Assembly (NCBI RefSeq): GCF_013204845.1
Contig: NZ_JABMKY010000030.1
Span: forward strand, 32,629-96,628
Direction of reading: 5' to 3'
Origin: Paenibacillus qinlingensis
GTDB taxonomy: Bacteria; Bacillota; Bacilli; Paenibacillales; NBRC-103111
Length of the DNA stretch: 64,000 bases
Shown: positions 34,395 through 42,129 of the stretch, piece by piece
How positions within the stretch are numbered: position 1 is the first letter of the stretch
How the letters are laid out: every line of letters starts with the position of its first letter
The notes under the pieces: generated by a model
What the model was told of the DNA's origin: nothing
What the model saw: the letters and a program-made list of their open reading frames with translations, nothing else
Database searches by the model: none
Made by a program: the position numbers and the translations under genes

Positions 34395-34841
34395 TCAACG
34401 TTTCAATTTTTTATTCATCCGATAGCAGCTTAGCTCAGGTACATAAGAATCAATTTCATACCCTCTTTTACTATAAAATCGTATCGCCTTCGGGTTGCTG
34501 TCATCAACAAATAGCTCCACCGTTTGGCAACGTTCACTAAGCCCGTAGTCTTCTGCAGCCTTCATAAGTGTATGTCCAATGCCTTTACCCTGCTCACGCG
34601 GATCAACAGCCAGCATATCTATGAAGAGCTTACTCGATTTGCGAATGACCGAGATAAAGCCATAAGGCCGTTTGTACCCTTTGGCGATGACGAACGTTTT
34701 ATTCGCATTCAGTCGCTTTCGTATCTCCGAGTAAGTAACAGAATTACCTGAATCATACATTCTAGAAAAAGGAACTAATTGTTCAACAACTAATCGATAT
34801 ATAGCAGGGTCATCAATGGTAGCCAACCGTTTGCGTATCAC
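34395..34841 (-). CDS. GNAT-family N-acetyltransferase
   Basis: 148 residues with the acetyl-CoA site LAVDPREQGKGIGHTLMKAA (Q/RxxGxG/A motif) and ELFVDDSNPKAIRFYSKRGY near the end. The family acetylates small amines, antibiotics or protein N-termini; the substrate is not evident. I use GTG 34841, with GGAGG 9 bases before it, rather than the upstream TTG at 34859. It is convergent with the preceding small gene. Confidence 0.85.
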   Translation of the reverse strand: MIRKRLATIDDPAIYRLVVEQLVPFSRMYDSGNSVTYSEIRKRLNANKTFVIAKGYKRPYGFISVIRKSSKLFIDMLAVDPREQGKGIGHTLMKAAEDYGLSERCQTVELFVDDSNPKAIRFYSKRGYEIDSYVPELSCYRMNKKLKR

Positions 34842-34971
34842 ATGGCACCGCCTCCACAAGAAGCAATAATGCTATCTTATGTAGGTAATCCCGTAATTGA
34901 CCCCACTACTACCAATTTACCCCAGTCTACTGGAGTGATATACTTAACGTATATGAAATGAGGTGATCGTA

Positions 34972-35667
34972 ATGATCAATGCTTACCCATCCGTCATGGC
35001 GGTGAACAGGTATCAAACTCATAAAGACTATTACCGTGTTAGCGCTGTAAGTGCGGTCAGCGGAGGCAAAACGAATACCATACGGCGAATGTTGGATTTA
35101 CCCTATGAGCAACTCGCCTACAAGCAGTTTGCACAGACCGCGGCCAAAGACGTAGCTGGCTTAGTTCAATCTACGAACAACGTCAAACAATCCGCTCAGA
35201 CACTCGTTAACACGACTGCGTTCACCCTGACTAAAGAGTCCCAAACCGACATCACCCAGAACCTTCAATCGTTTATTCATACATACAATGAGTTGCAAGA
35301 TCAGCTAGGGGATTCACCTGACTACGTGAGTCACAGACTCCTTCAAGGTCTCGAAGGGGCAGCAAAGCCCAGCACACTGCATGATCTTGGCATCACCAAA
35401 AGCGATAACGGCAAATTAACCTTGCAACCTGAAGTCCTAGAGAAGCAACTTAATCAACCTAATGGCATTAATCGCAAAAACTTGCTAGATCTCACCAACT
35501 TCGCAAGCTCGTTAGTCCATAATATTGATCATCTACAGCAACTGCCTTCCGTCTCGTTGTTTCAACTCTCTACATCACCGCTTAAGCCATATGGCCAATA
35601 TCAATCGCGGCTTGAGGCGTATTTGCCCGTTCCGATGAGAGGGATATTGCTGGATGCGAAGATATGA
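34972..35667 (+). CDS. Protein with FliD C-terminal-like (flagellar cap) region, function unknown
   Basis: 231 residues. The stretch LQSFIHTYNELQDQLGD to LHDLGITKSDNGKLTLQPEV, then LEKQLNQPNG, follows the FliD_C pattern (helices, LGITxxxxGxLxLDxxxLxxAL). The N-terminal FliD domain and flagellar neighbours are missing and the protein is about half the size of FliD. It may be a sheared-off relative or an adapted surface or spore protein. GAGGTGATCGTA sets the ATG at 34972. No signal peptide is visible. Confidence 0.55.
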   Translation: MINAYPSVMAVNRYQTHKDYYRVSAVSAVSGGKTNTIRRMLDLPYEQLAYKQFAQTAAKDVAGLVQSTNNVKQSAQTLVNTTAFTLTKESQTDITQNLQSFIHTYNELQDQLGDSPDYVSHRLLQGLEGAAKPSTLHDLGITKSDNGKLTLQPEVLEKQLNQPNGINRKNLLDLTNFASSLVHNIDHLQQLPSVSLFQLSTSPLKPYGQYQSRLEAYLPVPMRGILLDAKI

Positions 35668-35850
35668 GCGGGGGAGTACTCCGAGGCATGGTAGCAGCCC
35701 TGCTGCGATAGGATCAGCTACGCTGAATCCAACAAACAGCTCTCCACCCTAGAGGAGCAGCGCCACACACAAACGGCCCTCCCCTCGGGGAGCTGCTCTG
35801 CCACCTACACAAACATCACTACCACCTCTGAGAGCTGCTCCATTCAACAT

Positions 35851-36036
35851 TAACTGGAAAACATGTAGCTATTTTCACAGTTTTGATCCCTTATTCGCAT
35901 TTAACTGGAAAAACTCCAGCTATTGCTCCCATTTCCACCCCATTGAGCTCAAAAGCGAATAATTAGCTGTACATTTTCCATTTATTTACCGATTCAAGCT
36001 ACTTCCAGCAAATTTAACTGTATATTTTACATCTAA
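35851..36036. repeat. Symmetric four-unit repeat element, locus B
   Basis: Direct units at 35851 (TAACTGGAAAACATGTAGCT) and 35902 (TAACTGGAAAAACTCCAGCT), inverted units at about 35960 and 36012. The spacing is 51 and 52 bp. The inverted third unit read on the minus strand is AAATGGAAAATGTACAGCTA. The 35668-35850 stretch before it is AGCTGCTC-rich with no gene seen. Confidence 0.75.
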
Positions 36037-36073
36037 AGGGACCAATCAAGCCGATTCTGGCAAACTACAACAC

Positions 36074-36122
36074 AAAAGGCTATATCCCCAAGTAGAATCC
36101 TCTACGGGTGATACAGCCTTTT
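36074..36122 (-). terminator. Terminator of the lia-lepB unit
   Basis: AAAAGGCT.ATATC and its near complement GATAC.AGCCTTTT close a stem 4 bases from the lepB stop. Confidence 0.65.
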
Positions 36123-36126
36123 CCAT

Positions 36127-36675
36127 TTAAAATAGCTTTTTACCTAGCACATGGTCAATAGGAATATAGCCAATAACACGACTATCCATGCTGTTGTTCC
36201 GGTTATCCCCCATCACGAAGATATGATCAGCTGGGACGGTCCACTTTTTGTTCCCGTTCGCTCTCATTTCCTCATTGATGTAAGACTCATTCAGCAGCTC
36301 ACCATTGCGGTACATCTGATTATCCTTAAGCTCAAGCTGATCCCCTGGCTTACCAATCACACGCTTGATCCATACATGCTTATCATCGCCTCGAACAAAT
36401 AAGCTGAGCAATGGGCTGTCCAACAAATCATTTTTAAAAGTGCGCTTCATCTCAACCCTAGAGTCGATAATGACGATGTCTTCATAATTAGGCTCGTAGT
36501 GAAAGGTATGCGACAACTTCGAAACATACACGCGCTGACTATCATGTAATGTCGGATCCATTGAATGGCCGCTAACTCTGGTAGATTGAAATACAAAAAC
36601 ACCTAGAAAAACGACTAAAACAAAGGATATCGCAATGGAACCAAACCAGCTCCAAATCTGTTTGACTACATTCAA
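36127..36675 (-). CDS. lepB: Signal peptidase I
   Basis: 182 residues, the short Gram-positive type. One N-terminal membrane anchor (IAISFVLVVFLGVFVFQ) is followed by box B GHSMDPTLHD with the nucleophilic Ser, box D WIKRVIGKPGDQLELKDN with the general-base Lys, and box E VMGDNRNNSMDSR. It cleaves signal peptides outside the membrane. AAGGGAGCGATAAAT before TTG 36675 sets the start. It lies only 18 bases after liaR, so it is probably co-expressed with the cell-envelope stress system. Confidence 0.94.
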   Translation of the reverse strand: MNVVKQIWSWFGSIAISFVLVVFLGVFVFQSTRVSGHSMDPTLHDSQRVYVSKLSHTFHYEPNYEDIVIIDSRVEMKRTFKNDLLDSPLLSLFVRGDDKHVWIKRVIGKPGDQLELKDNQMYRNGELLNESYINEEMRANGNKKWTVPADHIFVMGDNRNNSMDSRVIGYIPIDHVLGKKLF

Positions 36676-36693
36676 ATTTATCGCTCCCTTGCC

Positions 36694-37341
36694 TTATTCC
36701 GCCAGTCCGTGCTTAAAAGCATAAATCGCCGCTTGCGTGCGATCTTCTACGCCAAGCTTGGATAGAACGTTGGTGACGTGGAATTTCACCGTCTTCACGC
36801 CGATGAATAAATCATCAGCTAACTCTTGATTCGATTTGCCCTTCGCAATCAAGCGAAGTACTTCCATCTCGCGGTCCGTTAGATCTTCATGTGGCTCAGC
36901 AACCGGCTTCGGTTGACGGAAGCGATTCATGATTTTCGAAGCCACCTGCGACTCCAGAATGGATTGACCTTTGGCCGCGGCTCTAATCGCTTGCGCGATT
37001 TCGGAGGCACGGGAGGTTTTCAACAAATAGCTGAAAGCACCAGCTTCAATAACTGGATACATTTTCTCATCATCTAAGAAGCTAGTCAATACAATGACCT
37101 TACAATCAGGGTATAACTGCAATAATTTCCTTGTCGTTTCAATGCCGTCCATACCTTCCATAACAAGATCCATCAGCACCACATCAGGACGATATTCCTG
37201 GGCTAAACGAATGCCATCGTGCCCATTGCTCGCTTCGCCAACGACTTCAATTCCATCTTCGGTCCCTAGAACAGCAGCAAGTCCAATTCTAACCATTTCA
37301 TGATCATCGACTAGTAGTACTTTAATTAACGTGTCGTCCAT
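36694..37341 (-). CDS. liaR: LiaR-type response regulator (NarL/LuxR family)
   Basis: 215 residues. Receiver domain with VLLVDDHEMVRIGL (acidic pocket), VVLMDLVMEGMDGIE (phosphorylated Asp) and VIVLTSF. C-terminal LuxR helix-turn-helix: LTDREMEVLRLIAKGKSNQE then GVKTVKFHVTNVLSKLGV. The upstream liaS and liaF genes identify it as the regulator of the three-component LiaFSR system, which responds to lipid II-binding antibiotics and membrane damage. Gap to liaS is 26 bases. Confidence 0.92.
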   Translation of the reverse strand: MDDTLIKVLLVDDHEMVRIGLAAVLGTEDGIEVVGEASNGHDGIRLAQEYRPDVVLMDLVMEGMDGIETTRKLLQLYPDCKVIVLTSFLDDEKMYPVIEAGAFSYLLKTSRASEIAQAIRAAAKGQSILESQVASKIMNRFRQPKPVAEPHEDLTDREMEVLRLIAKGKSNQELADDLFIGVKTVKFHVTNVLSKLGVEDRTQAAIYAFKHGLAE

Positions 37342-37367
37342 TCGTTTCTTCCTCTCTATGTACGATG

Positions 37368-38435
37368 CTAATTCTCGATCAATTGAGGATCGGTTGCTAA
37401 AATTGGCACTCGAATCTCGATACGCGTTCCTCGATCTGGCGCTGTAATAATGTCCACTGAACCGCCGATTTCGTTCACGCGTTCCTTCATGGACACGATG
37501 CCGTAAGAAGTCAGCTTCTTCGCATCCAGCTCAAAACCAACACCGTCATCGCGGATCACCAAGCGGATGCCGTCTGAACGATGCAGCAACTTCACTTCCA
37601 ATTTATTCGCCTTAGAGTGACGCAGGGCATTCGAAAGCGCCTCTTGCACGATTCGGAATAAATGATCTTCGATCCCTTTATTCAAACGGATTTCCTCATC
37701 CATATCCCAACTGATCGCCATAGGAACCTTGGCCGCTAGCTCCTTCAAGAGCTCCACGAGTCCCTCCGACAGTCGTTTCCCCTCAAGATGAATCGGCCTC
37801 AGATGCAGCAACAATGCTCTCATTTCCGATTGAGCGACGGAAGCCATCTCTTCAATCAGATGAATCTGCCGCTTCGCTTTCTCAAAATCTTTATCCAGCG
37901 TCCTTCCAACAGCCGTAGCTGTCATGGAAATAGCAAACAATTGTTGACTTACCGCATCATGCAGTTCGCGCGCCAAGCGTTGACGCTCTTCAATAACCGC
38001 CGAAAGCTTGGCTTTCTCGGTAAGCTCAGCATTACTATTCGACAGTCGTTGAAGGGAGGTCACTTGCTCTTCCCATCGCTTCATAATACGGGTGAGTTGT
38101 TCGCCTAAGCGTCCAATCTCATCGTCATCCCCGTTTTGAAAGCCTTCTCGGGCAAATGTCCCTTTTTCTAATAAAATCATCGTCTCCATCATGGGCTCAA
38201 GTCTACGTGTCACCTTAGAACTGTTCCAGTAACCGAATACTGCCCCAATTACACCCAGAATCAACAAAGCCATGAACGAGAACTTGACTCCCTGCTGCCA
38301 ACTGGTAAAGGGCTCAATCAAATGACTTGAATTCAGAAAATACAGCATAGCTCCGAAAACGGCGAAGCTAAAAAGGATGGCTTCTCCCATGCTGCGCCAG
38401 ATCATGTTTGTTAATCGTCGTTTGTAGCCGTCCAC
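37368..38435 (-). CDS. liaS: LiaS-type sensor histidine kinase
   Basis: 355 residues. Two N-terminal transmembrane helices (EAILFSFAVFGAMLYFLN and FSFMALLILGVIGAVFGYW), a HAMP-like linker, and the HisKA_3 domain ERQRLARELHDAVSQQLFAI with its phosphoacceptor His. The HATPase domain follows (EALSNALRHSKANKLEVKLL, IRDDGVGFE). Very little sequence lies outside the membrane, the intramembrane-sensing type expected for LiaS, which relies on LiaF for signal input. GTG start at 38435 with AAGGGGG upstream. Confidence 0.92.
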   Translation of the reverse strand: MDGYKRRLTNMIWRSMGEAILFSFAVFGAMLYFLNSSHLIEPFTSWQQGVKFSFMALLILGVIGAVFGYWNSSKVTRRLEPMMETMILLEKGTFAREGFQNGDDDEIGRLGEQLTRIMKRWEEQVTSLQRLSNSNAELTEKAKLSAVIEERQRLARELHDAVSQQLFAISMTATAVGRTLDKDFEKAKRQIHLIEEMASVAQSEMRALLLHLRPIHLEGKRLSEGLVELLKELAAKVPMAISWDMDEEIRLNKGIEDHLFRIVQEALSNALRHSKANKLEVKLLHRSDGIRLVIRDDGVGFELDAKKLTSYGIVSMKERVNEIGGSVDIITAPDRGTRIEIRVPILATDPQLIEN

Positions 38436-38549
38436 TTGGTGAAGAACCCCCTTGAAATAAACGGCTACACTGTCCTCTAAAGACGGTCTCGTTTATCCAA
38501 AAATATAGCCATGTATATGTGAAACAAAACGCTCTACTATTTATGAAAG

Positions 38550-39212
38550 TTACAATACTTTGACCTTGATATCTCCTACGATAAAAGAGAGTACGAGTTT
38601 CACCCGATGGTCGCAATGCCCATAATTCTGCGATTGCCAAACTACCTTATTCATCACACCTGCCTCTTTTTCTTCTGCGATTTGAAGCTGGCCTAGCATG
38701 ACGGAAGCCGTTACGGAAACGCCGATATCATCAGGCACCTTTATATCAATATCTCCTACAACACCCTGTAGGATAACTGTCGTTTCTTTTTGTTCTAGAA
38801 TCGCCATGGAAAGATCCATGTACGTTTCTCCCACCAAGTACCAAGTCGAGGTATTCCGTTGAATCCATGGCTCACGGCCTAGGCGAACGCTATCGACAAT
38901 CTTTTGCTTTTGGGTATAGGTATCATCTTTATGAACTTGCTTGGATCGAATGAAAAACAAACCTAATGAAATCAACACTACCGAAATGACAATGGTGAGA
39001 TGATCACCGAATAAAATGACGGCACCAATCCCCATCAGCACATAACCCTTGTTCTCTTTGCGTGAACGAACGCGATGAATGCCCAGCAAAATAAGGATTA
39101 CGGCGATAACGGGAAAAAAGCCTATGGTACGTTCCAGAAGCAAAAAAACACCGGCTCCAATCAGCAAAAGCGCTGTATTCCGGCTGCGGTTATTTTTCGT
39201 TTCCTCTCCCAT
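38550..39212 (-). CDS. liaF: LiaF-type membrane inhibitor of the LiaRS system
   Basis: 220 residues: N-terminal hydrophobic helices (TALLLIGAGVFLLLER, FFPVIAVILILLGIH, VLMGIGAVILFGD, LTIVISVVLISLGLFFI) and a soluble beta-rich C-terminal domain (MDLSMAILEQKETTVILQGV, VGDIDIKVPDDIGVSVTASV) typical of LiaF. LiaF keeps LiaS off in the absence of stress. AGAGGAGGTGCATCG before ATG 39212 decides the start; the open frame runs on to 39341. Order liaF-liaS-liaR matches other Bacillales. Confidence 0.9.
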   Translation of the reverse strand: MGEETKNNRSRNTALLLIGAGVFLLLERTIGFFPVIAVILILLGIHRVRSRKENKGYVLMGIGAVILFGDHLTIVISVVLISLGLFFIRSKQVHKDDTYTQKQKIVDSVRLGREPWIQRNTSTWYLVGETYMDLSMAILEQKETTVILQGVVGDIDIKVPDDIGVSVTASVMLGQLQIAEEKEAGVMNKVVWQSQNYGHCDHRVKLVLSFIVGDIKVKVL

Positions 39213-39343
39213 CGATGCACCTCCTCTGGCTGCCATTTCTCTTTCGTTCATACGACTCCTAGCATACCATAAGAATGGACGACCTCCAAGATGCAAATCC
39301 TTATAGCGCAAGGGTTTGCTTTCGTGGAGGCCAACGTCCAAGA

Positions 39344-40003
39344 CTATTTGCTATCGCGCGGATCCCGCTCACCGCGAGAGCGCTGCTCCTGCTGCCACTC
39401 GTGCTGCAGCTTGCTGCGCAGCACGCGCAGTTCATGCTGAAGGTTGCCACCGGCTTCCTTCAGCGTCTCCTTCGACAGGCGGCCCGCCACGCGGAGCCCC
39501 TGCAACGCCTCCCGGCCGAGCTCGCGGCCGGTGACCTCCAGCTCGCGCCACGTGTCGCGAGCCTCTTTGCTGTGCAGCCCGCCGCGCGGCTGCACATCCT
39601 CGGCTGCGTGCCCAGCACGCAGCACGCGCAGTTCCTCTGCGAGTGCCAGACACAAGTCCTGGCTGCTCGCGTACTGCGCGCGGTAATGCTCGCTCGCGGC
39701 TTCCTCGCGCAGCTTCTCTTGCAGGGCAAGCCGCGCGAGATCTTCTTCGCCAGCGCGCATCGCAAGCTCGGCCTGCTCGCCGCGCAGCTTCGCCATCTCT
39801 TCCGCTCGCTCGATGTGACTGCGCAGCGCAATCGTTGCCTGCAGCGCATCCTCATAGCGCTCCTCAAGCTGAGCTATCTGGCCGTGATCAGAAGTGCCAG
39901 GATTTGTTTTGCCGATCGTCTCGTGCCAAACGGTTTCAGCCATTTTACCAATACGATCAATTATATTAGTAGGATCAATTTCTCGATTCTTATTATTATT
40001 CAT
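39344..40003 (-). CDS. PspA/LiaH-like coiled-coil protein
   Basis: 219 residues, almost wholly alpha-helical and highly charged, with AELAMRAGEEDLARLALQEK matching the central PspA/IM30 signature and YEDALQATIALRSHIERAEE before it. PspA-family proteins form large oligomers that bind and stabilise damaged membranes; in Bacillus liaH is the main target of LiaR and is linked to liaFSR. The N-terminal amphipathic helix is short and the C-terminal third is Arg-rich and diverged, so function may be altered. The coding region is distinctly GC-rich. GAGGGGCGATTGAAC precedes ATG 40003. Gap to liaF is 131 bases. Confidence 0.7.
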   Translation of the reverse strand: MNNNKNREIDPTNIIDRIGKMAETVWHETIGKTNPGTSDHGQIAQLEERYEDALQATIALRSHIERAEEMAKLRGEQAELAMRAGEEDLARLALQEKLREEAASEHYRAQYASSQDLCLALAEELRVLRAGHAAEDVQPRGGLHSKEARDTWRELEVTGRELGREALQGLRVAGRLSKETLKEAGGNLQHELRVLRSKLQHEWQQEQRSRGERDPRDSK

Positions 40004-40167
40004 GTTCAATCGCCCCTCATCCATCATCATACTCTTATGGTAGCTTAATTTCTGAGAGTCTAAAACCGACTATCGACTGTTTTTGAACCTAGACCTAAGT
40101 CTAGTATGAACGGTCACAACCATATTTTGGTCGTTGTCCTGGCATGCCGGTGATGCTAAAATATTTG

Positions 40168-40297
40168 AAGCCGAGTCTAGTGCATAAATTAGGTACTAGT
40201 ACGGGGGACGAAATACTTGGGGTGAATATTTGCTTCAGCTTGGAGCAGACTAGGGAGAACCTTCTTCCCGAACCCGTCAACTAACCTCGAAGGCTCA
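40168..40297 (+). promoter_or_regulatory. ydaO/yuaA (cyclic di-AMP) riboswitch
   Basis: The leader carries the diagnostic blocks in order: GCCGAGTCTAGTGC, TACGGGGGACGAA, CTTGGGGTGAATA, TAGGGAGAACCTTCTTCCCG and AACCCGTCAACTAACCTCG with AAGGC. These form the two-fold pseudo-symmetric c-di-AMP-binding fold. Such riboswitches usually turn off cell-wall hydrolase and potassium or osmolyte transport genes when c-di-AMP is high. It ends about 15 bases before the ribosome site of the 3D-domain gene. Confidence 0.92.
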
Positions 40298-40314
40298 AGA
40301 AGGAGGATTACCAA

Positions 40315-41106
40315 TTGAATAAGCTTACCAAAGGGTTAACTAGCCTAGCTGTCTCACTAGCAGTATTGGCTGGAGGCTTTCTTTCCCCATTTACAGCTCA
40401 AGCAGCTGCAATGGCAGTGAAAGTGCAAGTCAATGATGACCTGATCCATTTTCCTGATGCACAGCCATTTCTAGATGGCAACCACACGACCCAAGTCCCG
40501 CTTCGATTTGTTACGGAGAAGCTAGGATATACGGTGAATTGGCAGAAAGATGGCAATCAGATTAAGGTCACACTCAATAACGACAATCATACGATTACCT
40601 TGGTTTCAGGGCAAAAAGAAGCTAGCATTGATGATACAACGGTCATCTTGGACGGAGCTTCTCAGTATCAAAATGGACGTGTATATGTGCCTCTTCGCTT
40701 CCTTTCCACGGCTGCAGGCGTACCTGTTCAGTGGGATGCAAGTAGTAATCTAGCTATCTTAAGTAAAGATGGCGAGAAACATGCACCTGATTATCAAGTA
40801 TTTGAATCTACAGCTTATTCAGCAGATCCTTCTGAAAATGGCGGGTATGGTGCCATTGATTACATGGGCAACCCACTAGCGATCGGCACTGTAGCTGTTG
40901 ATCCTTCCGTCATTCCACTTGGTACAAAGCTTTACATTGAAGGCTATTCGTTTAATGGGCTTCCTACAGGCGGTATGTACGTCTACGCAACAGATACGGG
41001 TGGTTCCATTAAAGGAAATCGAATGGACATCTTCATTCCAGGCTCAAGGAAATCATTACAGAGCTTTGGCTTCCAGAAGATTAAAGTGTATCAAATTCCT
41101 AATTAA
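40315..41106 (+). CDS. Secreted 3D-domain protein with copper-amine-oxidase-like N-terminal domain
   Basis: 263 residues. Signal peptide (LTSLAVSLAVLAGGF to TAQAAAMA), then a stalk or Cu_amine_oxidN1-type domain (VQVNDDLIHFPDAQPFLDG, TTQVPLRFVTEKLGYTVNW, RVYVPLRFLSTAAGVPVQW). A 3D domain named for its three Asp residues follows (AVDPSVIPLGTKLYI, YATDTGG, NRMDIFIPG). 3D domains share the lytic transglycosylase barrel fold seen in Bacillus YocH and in Rpf-type wall hydrolases. TTG start with AAGGAGG. Control by a c-di-AMP riboswitch fits a cell-wall remodelling enzyme. Confidence 0.9.
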   Translation: MNKLTKGLTSLAVSLAVLAGGFLSPFTAQAAAMAVKVQVNDDLIHFPDAQPFLDGNHTTQVPLRFVTEKLGYTVNWQKDGNQIKVTLNNDNHTITLVSGQKEASIDDTTVILDGASQYQNGRVYVPLRFLSTAAGVPVQWDASSNLAILSKDGEKHAPDYQVFESTAYSADPSENGGYGAIDYMGNPLAIGTVAVDPSVIPLGTKLYIEGYSFNGLPTGGMYVYATDTGGSIKGNRMDIFIPGSRKSLQSFGFQKIKVYQIPN

Positions 41107-41112
41107 ATCAAG

Positions 41113-41147
41113 AAAGCTGCCATGAGGAAATACTCATGCGCAGCTTT
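41113..41147 (+). terminator. Terminator of the 3D-domain gene
   Basis: AAGCTGC-C-ATGAG pairs with CTCATG-C-GCAGCTT, followed by TTTTT. Confidence 0.88.
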
Positions 41148-41260
41148 TTTTGTAGGTGAATGTTCTACCCAATAAGGGCATATGTCCAATCAACAGGGTT
41201 TCCACCTACATATGCTGTATAGTGTTTAACCCATATGATTTTATAACCGGAGGGGATACG

Positions 41261-41362
41261 ATGTCAGCTGTAGTTGGTGGAACGCCAGGATACGGAAATT
41301 CCGTAGGTTTAATTCTTGTTCTTTATGTACTGTTAGTTATCATTCTTGCTACATTCTACTAG
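41261..41362 (+). CDS. YjcZ-type sporulation micro-protein (33 aa)
   Basis: A short Gly/Tyr-containing head (MSAVVGGTPGYGNSVG) and one hydrophobic helix (LILVLYVLLVIILATFY). This is the architecture of the YjcZ family of tiny membrane proteins made during sporulation. CCGGAGGGG sits 5 bases before the ATG. A second member lies at 54741. Confidence 0.75.
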   Translation: MSAVVGGTPGYGNSVGLILVLYVLLVIILATFY

Positions 41363-41385
41363 GACTATCTCCTACCTGAGAAAAT

Positions 41386-41433
41386 AGCCCCGCCTGCGGA
41401 AGCTTCTTATCATGAAGCTTTCGCTGGCGGGCT
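41386..41433. terminator. Shared terminator between the YjcZ gene and eutC
   Basis: AGCCCCGCCTGCGGAAGCTTC pairs imperfectly with its downstream complement around TTATCAT and is flanked by TTTTTC, serving the + gene and possibly the convergent eut operon. Confidence 0.8.
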
Positions 41434-41436
41434 TTT

Positions 41437-42129
41437 TCATTTAAAATCGATACCACTCGTTTGTTGCTTCAGGATTTGTTCCAGCATTCCTCCAATATAC
41501 GCACCCGCTTCCATGGCTGGCGTTCCACCACGATGAATGTTCGAAATAACCATCCGATCCGAATCCGTTCTCCCCGTTCTTGGCTTGTAACACATGTAAG
41601 CACTTAACGACTCCGCCGTCACAAGACCAGGTCGCTCACCAATAAGCAGCACAAGGCATTCTGGATTTAGCAAGTCACCAATAGCATCCATACAGCCTAC
41701 CCGTCCGCGATTTACATAGATGGTCGTTCCCGCTGCCAAGCCTCGCAATCGCAAGGAATCCAGCAAGGCAGGATACAGGTCACGTATATTCGCTTCGATA
41801 CTACTTGCGCTTAAGCCATCAGATACTACGATTTGCACCTGTGGCCTAAGCTGACATTTCGCTAATAGCTCCTGTTTGCTTTCGGCCTTCAATATTCTCC
41901 CGAGCTGGGGACGCTTCAAATACACATCCTTGGTTTCTGCACAAGAATCAGCGATGAGCCACCCCATTTCGGCTAAAAGAGCAGAACTCACTTCACTTTG
42001 CACGGCATCTACGCTGCTTGCATGATCCCATCGAAAAGCAAGCAACTCGCTCGTTAAGGGACGTGTACCAGATCTAGAAACGCCTATGCGTGCCGGAGTT
42101 AGTGCTTGCATCCGAGCTAATTCATCCAC
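41437..42129 (-). CDS. eutC: Ethanolamine ammonia-lyase small subunit
   Basis: 230 residues from GTG 42129, set by AAGGAGGTGGGAAGC; the open frame extends to 42171 inside eutB. Conserved blocks are LTPARIGVSRSGTRP, VVSDGLSASSIEANI, GRVGCMDAIGDLLNPECLVL and LIGERPGLVTAESLSAYMCY. With EutB it forms the adenosylcobalamin-dependent enzyme that turns ethanolamine into acetaldehyde and ammonia. It is shorter than the enterobacterial subunit, lacking the N-terminal extension that directs the enzyme to microcompartments, which agrees with no shell genes nearby. Its start overlaps the eutB stop. Confidence 0.93.
   Translation of the reverse strand: MDELARMQALTPARIGVSRSGTRPLTSELLAFRWDHASSVDAVQSEVSSALLAEMGWLIADSCAETKDVYLKRPQLGRILKAESKQELLAKCQLRPQVQIVVSDGLSASSIEANIRDLYPALLDSLRLRGLAAGTTIYVNRGRVGCMDAIGDLLNPECLVLLIGERPGLVTAESLSAYMCYKPRTGRTDSDRMVISNIHRGGTPAMEAGAYIGGMLEQILKQQTSGIDFK

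Noticed and set aside
39275..40048. 257-residue + strand frame over the PspA-like gene
   Set aside because: GC-rich antisense shadow. The minus frame carries the PspA signature, a ribosome site and lia context.
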